Origin: G039029935 sp039029935
GTDB taxonomy: Bacteria > Chloroflexota > Anaerolineae > Caldilineales > Caldilineaceae
Assembly (NCBI GenBank): GCA_039029935.1
Contig: JBCCFC010000304.1
Location: forward strand, 1 to 11,517
Direction: 5' to 3'
Length of the DNA stretch: 11,517 nt
The position numbers were made by a program, and so were the translations under genes. Shown one piece after another: positions 6,413 to 11,517 of the stretch. The notes beneath the pieces are model-generated. The model saw only the letters and a list, made by a program, of their open reading frames with translations, had not been told where the DNA came from and searched no databases. Each line of letters opens with the position of its first letter. Position 1 is the first letter of the stretch.

Positions 6413-9400
6413 TTAAAATAAGAAGTCTCTTATTATACATGCTTGAATGTGATCCACCAATACTGGCGTGTTCGTCGGTGAAACCATTGTAAAGTGATTG
6501 CCCGCCGATTCCAGGATTTCGAGACCATTCGTCGCAAAGTCCGCCCATTCTTCTGGGCTGCCCATGCGCACATCAAACGGAATTTCCTCGCCTGGTGTGA
6601 AAAAGACAATCTTGCCTGGGAACGGTGCGCTGGGCGTGTACAAATCGGCAATTTGATTGTGATGTTTGTACAGATTGAGCCAGTGCCGCGCATCTTTGTC
6701 ATCAATATCCGGTTGCAGTAGACCACCAATCCGCATCTCTTGCATCATGTACTTGACTTTTTCTTCATTCGAGTTGTAAAAATCAAGTTTGTCCAATGAG
6801 ATTTGTTGATGGAAATAAGGCAAGCGCTCTAACAAGAACTCAACATCATCCTCAACCCCCATATTATTGGCATAGGGTGCAGGTGTATCGATCATGATCA
6901 CCAGCGGGGCCTCTTTGCCGTCTTGCTCCATGATACGTGCCATCTCAATGTTCACCAGCCCGCCAAATGACCAGCCCGCCAGCAGATAGGGGCCTTCCGG
7001 CTGCACCTCATAGATGGCCTTCACATAGTCAGCCGCCATCTCTTCAACGCTGTCATGAAAGGCTTGCCCAGGCTCTGTGCCTCTGGGCTGGACCGCATAG
7101 AAGGGACGCTCTGTCCCCATGAGGGCGGCAATTTGATGATAGCTGAATGCGCTGCCACCCGAAGGATGCACAAAGAAAATGGGTGTTTTATCCCCCTTTG
7201 GTTGTAGACAAACAACGGGCGACCACGCGGGTGGTACATAATCCGCACGCAGAACACGGGCGAACTGTTCGATGGTTCCCTCTTGAAAGATCATCTGGAG
7301 TTGAATACGTTGTCCAAACGCTTGCTCAATCTTTGCGATCAAGCGAATGGCAAGCAGTGAGTCACCGCCGATCTCAAAGAAGTTATCATACACACCAATC
7401 GGAGAAACGCCAACGATCTGCTCCCATATCTGCGCAAGCCGTAGCTCGACCGGATCACGTGGCGTGACATACTCCGTCGCCCGCACAACCACATCTGGCT
7501 CTGGCAACGCTTTGCGGTCAACTTTGCCATTGGGGGTCAGTGGCATGGTGTCCAAAAAGACAAATGCCGACGGAACCATATATTCAGGTAGACTATCTTG
7601 GATGTGCGTTTTCACATCTTGAATCAGTTGTTGCGGATCACTATACTGTGTTCTGGCTGAATGTGCATCATCCTGTGTGCTACTATGTATGTTATCTTGT
7701 GTACTATTTTTGAGCGATGTATGCACAGCATAAACATTGTATAGTGCCGTATCTTCTAGCATCGACTCCTGTTCAACTTCACAGACAAATCCATGTTGTT
7801 CCAGCAACTGTTGCATGGTTGCCAGCTCACCTTGGTTATCATGCACCTCCACAACAATTTGTTTAATCTTGCCCCAGTCATGGTCCGCAATCCCCAACAG
7901 GATATCGTGTTCGCTTTTTTCTACATCGACTTTCAATAGATCAATTTGCGTGATCCCCTGTTCGGCAATCACGTCCGAAAGCGTCTTTAACTCACAGGTG
8001 ATCTCTTCACTGGTCAGGCGAGTCTCTAACAGTTCATTGATCTCGGCATCCGAGAGATTATCAGACGAATCGTGCTGCACAAACGACTTAACCACTGCCT
8101 GCTCTTCTGTCTTATCCGCAAAGCGGCCAGAGACAATAGAGACATTGGGATAATAGGTAAATGTATCAACGCCAGCGGTGCTTGCCAGACCATAGTGATA
8201 ATTGTGTGCCTGCACACCATATAATTTTGTGTTCAGGGCAAGCAATTCGTGAATGGAGGGGATTGGCTCAAAGGCATGGATGGTTGCATCTGGACACATT
8301 TGATGGACAAAGAGGCTAAACATCCCCATGTTTGCACCGACATCAAACACACAAGCCCCTTCTTGCAGCGTGATGCCATGCCGCAGATAGGATGCATCCG
8401 CAAAAATTTCACGATACATAAAGTCGGTTTCGGTGCGGTTTTGATAAAAGACGGTCATTCCATTGGGCATGGAGTAATAGGGGCGATCTGTACCGTTCTC
8501 CCCCTCTGTCAGCCGAAGCAATTGCTGCAATGGATAGGCGTCTTTTTCATCAGGGGATACATAGGCCACCAAGCGTCTATCACCGCCTTGAACCTCTCGT
8601 GCCATCACCACCGCCTCGCGCACACCCGCCTGCGCCACAATTGCATTCTCGATCTCACCCAACTCAATGCGAAAGCCACGTAGCTTGACTTGGAAGTCGG
8701 TGCGTCCAATATACTCAATATTGCCATCGGTGAGCCAGCGCGCAAGATCGCCTGTTTTGTAGAGACGGCCCTCCCCAAATGGGTTTGGAATAAACTTCTC
8801 TGCCGTCAACTCAGGACGGTTGTGATAGCCTCTGGCAAGTTGAACACCACCAAGATGCAGTTCGCCCGGAATGCCAATAGGCACGGGTTCAAGTTGCTCA
8901 TCTAGAATGTAGAGTTGTGTGTTGGCAACAGGGCGACCAATCGGCACAATCTGCCGTCCATAGTCAGCGTGACAAGCCCAATAACTGACATCAATGGCCG
9001 CCTCGGTTGGGCCATATAGGTTATGTAGCTCGGCGGGTAAGCGTGACAGACAGCGTTGCATCAGGTCATAGGGCAGGGCTTCACCACTACAGATGATGCG
9101 CTTCAGGCTGACACACTGCGATACACCTGTCGCTTCAATAAAAAGTTGCAACATGGACGGCACAAAATGCAGTGTTGTGATCGCCTCCTGCATGATGATA
9201 TCAATCAGATATTGTGGGTCTTTGTGTCCCTCTGGCCGGGCAACAACCAACTGCGCACCAAACATCAACGGCCAGAAAAACTCCCAGACCGATACGTCAA
9301 AGCTAAAGGGCGTTTTCTGCAAAATTTTGTCAGCACTCGTCAGTTGATATTCATCCTGCATCCAGAGCAAACGATTATAAATCGCCTGATGATGGTTCAT

Positions 9401-11335
9401 CGCCCCCTTGGGTCGTCCTGTCGAGCCAGAGGTGTAGATCATGTAGGCAAGCTGATGTGGCTGTAGGCTGACGTTGGGATTGTCCTGCGGATATGTCTGA
9501 ATATCGCCCCAATCGCTATCCAAACAAAAGATCGTGGCATTGGTTGCTGGCAGCCCCTCACGCAGATGCGCTTGGGTCAACAGCACAGGTACATCTGCAT
9601 CTTCGACCATAAAGGCCAGGCGATCCTCTGGATAGGTTGGGTCAAGCGGCACATAGGCCCCACCTGCTTTGAGGATGCCATACAACCCCACGACCATTTC
9701 AACAGACCGTTCAACACAAACCCCAACCAATACATCGGGGCCAACCCCCAAGGAGCGTAGATAATGAGCCAGTTGGTTGGCACGTTGATTGAGTTCGGCG
9801 TATGTGACGATTTCGCCTTCAAAAATGACAGCAATCTGTTCCGGCTGTTGTGCGGCCTGCTCCTCAAAACGTTGGTGAATGGTTTGATTGGTCGGATAGT
9901 CAACCGTCGTGTTGTTCCATTCCCCCATGATCTGTTGACGTTCGGCGGCGGTGAGCAACGGTAAATCGGCGACAGCTTGGTTTGGAGCCGCAATAATGCT
10001 CGTGAGCAACTTTTGGAAATGACCGATCATGCGCTCGATTGTTTCCGGCTTAAACAAGTCCGTGTTATAGCGGAATGCACCAGAGATGGTCTCGCCATCG
10101 CTCATGTTAAACGTCAGATCAAACAGCCCTTCCATCTGCGAGAACGTCGGTGTCGAAACAGTCAGCCCAGCAACCTCTTGTGTCGGTGGCAGGCCAGATG
10201 CTGGTTGAAAGTCGAGTACGGCCTGAAAGAGCGGTTGCGCACTCATATCACGCTGCGGCTGGAGTTTTCGGACCAGCAGTGGAAAGGGGTAGGCTGCATG
10301 TTCAATCGCTTCCACCGCCGTTGTTTTGTTTTGCGCCAGCAACGACCGGAAGGATAGCGTGGTCGGTGACTCAATGGTGGCCGCGATCACGACCGGGTTG
10401 ACCAAATACCCAATGATGTTCTCAAACTGTGGCTGACGACGGCTGGTTGAGGTCGGTGAACCCAGCCAAACCTCGTCTTGCCCTGTGTAGCGATGCAGCA
10501 AAATTTGGAACGTTGTCAGCAGTATGCTATAGAGCGTCGTCTTCTCTTGCTGCGCGAGTGCCTTAAGCTGCTGACTCAGCGTGGTCGGTAGCGCAAAGAA
10601 TTGTGCCGCTCCCTGGTAGCTTTGTGTGGCGGGCCGCGCATAGTCGGTTGGGATATCCAGCATGGGTACATCCTTGCCCAACTGTGTTTGCCAATAGGAG
10701 GCTAATCGCTCCCCTTCTGCACTGTCCAAGAATGCATTCTCAGCGCGTACAAAGTCTTCATAATTCGCCGCAATCGCGGGTAACGCTGCATTTTGCCCAC
10801 TCTGTTCAGCCTCATAGAAAGCCAGCAAGTCCTGTGCCAAAATCGACATTGACGTTGCATCGCCAAAGATGTGATGCATGGTGAGCAGTAAATTGTGGCT
10901 ATCCGAATCCGTCTGAAACAGCTCTGCACGCAGCACAGGGGCTTGGGTCAAATCAAAAGGCTGTTCATATGCCTTTCTCTGTGCTGTGTCTAGTGCTTCC
11001 TGTGACCAAGCCGTTGCATCATGCTCGACCCATACATAGCTTCCGGTAGGCTGCACGGTCTGCATTGGTTCGCCGTCGACAAATTGGATGGTGGCCCGCA
11101 GTGATGAGTGTCGATTGACCAGTGCTTGGAGGGCATTTTGCAAACTAGCTCGATTCAAGTTGCCTTCGAATTGGAGTAAAAATGCCATATTATAGGCAGA
11201 ATTATTGGGCACACTCTGGTTGATAAACCACAACGCTTGCTGTCCATAGGATAGTGGGTACTGATAGACATTTTTTTTCTGTTGTAATAATTGAGCCAAT
11301 AACGCTCGCTTATCTAATGTTCCTTGCTGAGTCAT
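6413..11335 (-). CDS. Single-module NRPS, C-A(FkbM methyltransferase)-PCP-TE, predicted serine
   Basis: A 1640-residue synthetase module. The condensation domain (about 20-450) has HHIFGDA at 154-160. The adenylation domain (about 470-1280) has YTSGSTGRPKG from Y634, YGPTE, YKTGDLARW, RGFRIELGE at 886-894 and NGKVDRKAL with catalytic K1271. Aligned to GrsA, the pocket residues read DVWHISLIDK (D680 to D782, then K1271), one Leu-to-Ile change from the EntF serine code. An FkbM methyltransferase is inserted after A8. The carrier domain has GGDSL with phosphopantetheine Ser1326. The thioesterase has Ser1456 (GWSFGG), Asp1483 and His1614. The domain order apart from the methyltransferase matches EntF. 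The start at 11335 (MTQQGTLDK) is chosen over the open frame's ATG at 11452: AGGA lies 8 nt upstream, and the 39 extra residues are hydrophobic and AT-rich, unlike an NRPS N-terminus. The condensation domain needs a donor, but no donor module, MbtH protein or phosphopantetheinyl transferase is in view. Confidence 0.95.
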   Translation of the reverse strand: MTQQGTLDKRALLAQLLQQKKNVYQYPLSYGQQALWFINQSVPNNSAYNMAFLLQFEGNLNRASLQNALQALVNRHSSLRATIQFVDGEPMQTVQPTGSYVWVEHDATAWSQEALDTAQRKAYEQPFDLTQAPVLRAELFQTDSDSHNLLLTMHHIFGDATSMSILAQDLLAFYEAEQSGQNAALPAIAANYEDFVRAENAFLDSAEGERLASYWQTQLGKDVPMLDIPTDYARPATQSYQGAAQFFALPTTLSQQLKALAQQEKTTLYSILLTTFQILLHRYTGQDEVWLGSPTSTSRRQPQFENIIGYLVNPVVIAATIESPTTLSFRSLLAQNKTTAVEAIEHAAYPFPLLVRKLQPQRDMSAQPLFQAVLDFQPASGLPPTQEVAGLTVSTPTFSQMEGLFDLTFNMSDGETISGAFRYNTDLFKPETIERMIGHFQKLLTSIIAAPNQAVADLPLLTAAERQQIMGEWNNTTVDYPTNQTIHQRFEEQAAQQPEQIAVIFEGEIVTYAELNQRANQLAHYLRSLGVGPDVLVGVCVERSVEMVVGLYGILKAGGAYVPLDPTYPEDRLAFMVEDADVPVLLTQAHLREGLPATNATIFCLDSDWGDIQTYPQDNPNVSLQPHQLAYMIYTSGSTGRPKGAMNHHQAIYNRLLWMQDEYQLTSADKILQKTPFSFDVSVWEFFWPLMFGAQLVVARPEGHKDPQYLIDIIMQEAITTLHFVPSMLQLFIEATGVSQCVSLKRIICSGEALPYDLMQRCLSRLPAELHNLYGPTEAAIDVSYWACHADYGRQIVPIGRPVANTQLYILDEQLEPVPIGIPGELHLGGVQLARGYHNRPELTAEKFIPNPFGEGRLYKTGDLARWLTDGNIEYIGRTDFQVKLRGFRIELGEIENAIVAQAGVREAVVMAREVQGGDRRLVAYVSPDEKDAYPLQQLLRLTEGENGTDRPYYSMPNGMTVFYQNRTETDFMYREIFADASYLRHGITLQEGACVFDVGANMGMFSLFVHQMCPDATIHAFEPIPSIHELLALNTKLYGVQAHNYHYGLASTAGVDTFTYYPNVSIVSGRFADKTEEQAVVKSFVQHDSSDNLSDAEINELLETRLTSEEITCELKTLSDVIAEQGITQIDLLKVDVEKSEHDILLGIADHDWGKIKQIVVEVHDNQGELATMQQLLEQHGFVCEVEQESMLEDTALYNVYAVHTSLKNSTQDNIHSSTQDDAHSARTQYSDPQQLIQDVKTHIQDSLPEYMVPSAFVFLDTMPLTPNGKVDRKALPEPDVVVRATEYVTPRDPVELRLAQIWEQIVGVSPIGVYDNFFEIGGDSLLAIRLIAKIEQAFGQRIQLQMIFQEGTIEQFARVLRADYVPPAWSPVVCLQPKGDKTPIFFVHPSGGSAFSYHQIAALMGTERPFYAVQPRGTEPGQAFHDSVEEMAADYVKAIYEVQPEGPYLLAGWSFGGLVNIEMARIMEQDGKEAPLVIMIDTPAPYANNMGVEDDVEFLLERLPYFHQQISLDKLDFYNSNEEKVKYMMQEMRIGGLLQPDIDDKDARHWLNLYKHHNQIADLYTPSAPFPGKIVFFTPGEEIPFDVRMGSPEEWADFATNGLEILESAGNHFTMVSPTNTPVLVDHIQACIIRDFLF
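7658..7705 (-). repeat. Imperfect 24-bp coding repeat in an NRPS linker
   Basis: Two adjacent 24-bp units in the NRPS frame encode STQDNIHS (residues 1211-1218) and STQDDAHS (1219-1226). They lie just after the methyltransferase and before the A9 motif (LPEYMVPS), so they form part of the hinge that rejoins the interrupted adenylation domain. The units differ at several bases, so the duplication is older than the MCO repeats. Confidence 0.8.
7720..8550 (-). other. FkbM-family methyltransferase domain embedded in the NRPS adenylation domain
   Basis: Roughly residues 930-1205 of the NRPS, inserted between A8 (RGFRIELGE) and A9 (LPEYMVPS). It has a SAM-binding loop FDVGANMG (997-1004), an acidic second strand HAFEPIPS, and the FkbM-typical strand IDLLKVDVEKSEHDIL. 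Methyltransferases at this junction in other NRPSs usually N-methylate the amino acid held on the carrier. FkbM itself and many relatives are O-methyltransferases, so with a serine substrate either N-methyl or O-methyl serine is possible. Boundaries are estimated from where adenylation motifs stop and resume. Confidence 0.88.
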
Positions 11336-11517
11336 GAATGGTTTCCTATGATGTATCTTCTCAATATTCAGCGGTACAGAAGTCCGCCGTTTGTCAAAAA
11401 TCGGACATATAACAAAAATAACCAAAAAATTTACAAATCCCAAAAAAAACAAGAATATTTTGTGTTAATTGAAAAACCCAACAAAAAACGAAAAAAAAAA
11501 CAATTATAAAAAGAAAA
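11336..11517 (-). promoter_or_regulatory. AT-rich NRPS leader with a weak candidate promoter
   Basis: About 180 bp of A/T-tract DNA upstream of the NRPS, with no gene visible. The minus strand holds a Shine-Dalgarno (AGGA, 8 nt from the ATG). A possible promoter has -35 TTGTAA (11431-11436) and -10 TTATAT (11407-11412) with an 18-bp spacer, about 70 bp upstream of the start. A TTGACA box lies nearer the gene without a good -10. Such matches are frequent by chance in DNA this AT-rich. No copy of the 19-bp motif is present. Confidence 0.25.

Noticed and set aside
7737..8153. Plus-strand Ser/Cys-rich open frame opposite the methyltransferase domain
   Set aside because: Shadow of a confidently assigned NRPS domain, with low-complexity composition and no ribosome-binding site.
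11336..11452. N-terminal extension of the NRPS to the ATG at 11452
   Set aside because: The 39 extra residues are encoded by AT-rich leader DNA and look like a chance hydrophobic stretch. A good Shine-Dalgarno precedes the internal ATG at 11335, where NRPS-like sequence begins.

Overview
The window carries four large genes, all on the minus strand. In transcription order (right to left) they are a single-module nonribosomal peptide synthetase (NRPS), a small sulfotransferase-family protein, a P1B-like P-type ATPase, and a very long exported multicopper oxidase (MCO) whose 3' end runs off the left edge. No tRNA, rRNA, transposase, CRISPR array or convincing plus-strand gene was seen. Plus-strand open frames over these genes look like shadows.

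The organism is bacterial: Shine-Dalgarno sequences precede each start, the MCO has a twin-arginine signal, and a modular NRPS is present. Intermediate-GC genes, very AT-rich intergenic DNA and several short tandem repeats suggest a large-genome environmental bacterium (filamentous Chloroflexota, cyanobacteria or giant sulfur bacteria come to mind). The sequence alone does not settle the phylum.

Layout. 11336-11517: AT-rich, A/T-tract leader upstream of the NRPS. 11335-6413: NRPS with order condensation - adenylation (interrupted by an FkbM-type methyltransferase) - carrier - thioesterase. The adenylation pocket reads DVWHISLIDK, one conservative change from the classical serine code. 6412-6261: a foldable region with a possible three-way junction, a 19-bp motif and a triplicated 13-bp leader repeat. 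6260-5595 and 5564-3225: sulfotransferase and ATPase, 30 bp apart and probably co-transcribed. 3224-3072: a hairpin terminator and a second copy of the 19-bp motif. 3071-<1: the MCO, with all copper ligands recognisable, a 7-residue repeat between its second and third cupredoxin domains, and a C-terminal His/Asp/Glu repeat tail.

How the parts may work together (inference). The identical 19-bp motif lies ahead of the sulfotransferase-ATPase unit and ahead of the MCO, but no copy was seen ahead of the NRPS. This suggests a transporter/oxidase pair under shared control. The ATPase lacks the transmembrane CPC metal site and any N-terminal metal-binding domain, so its substrate is open. The oxidase carries a low-complexity tail with metal-binding chemistry. 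The NRPS has no upstream donor module in view, so its product cannot be assigned beyond a probable (methylated) serine unit; the sulfotransferase could tailor it.
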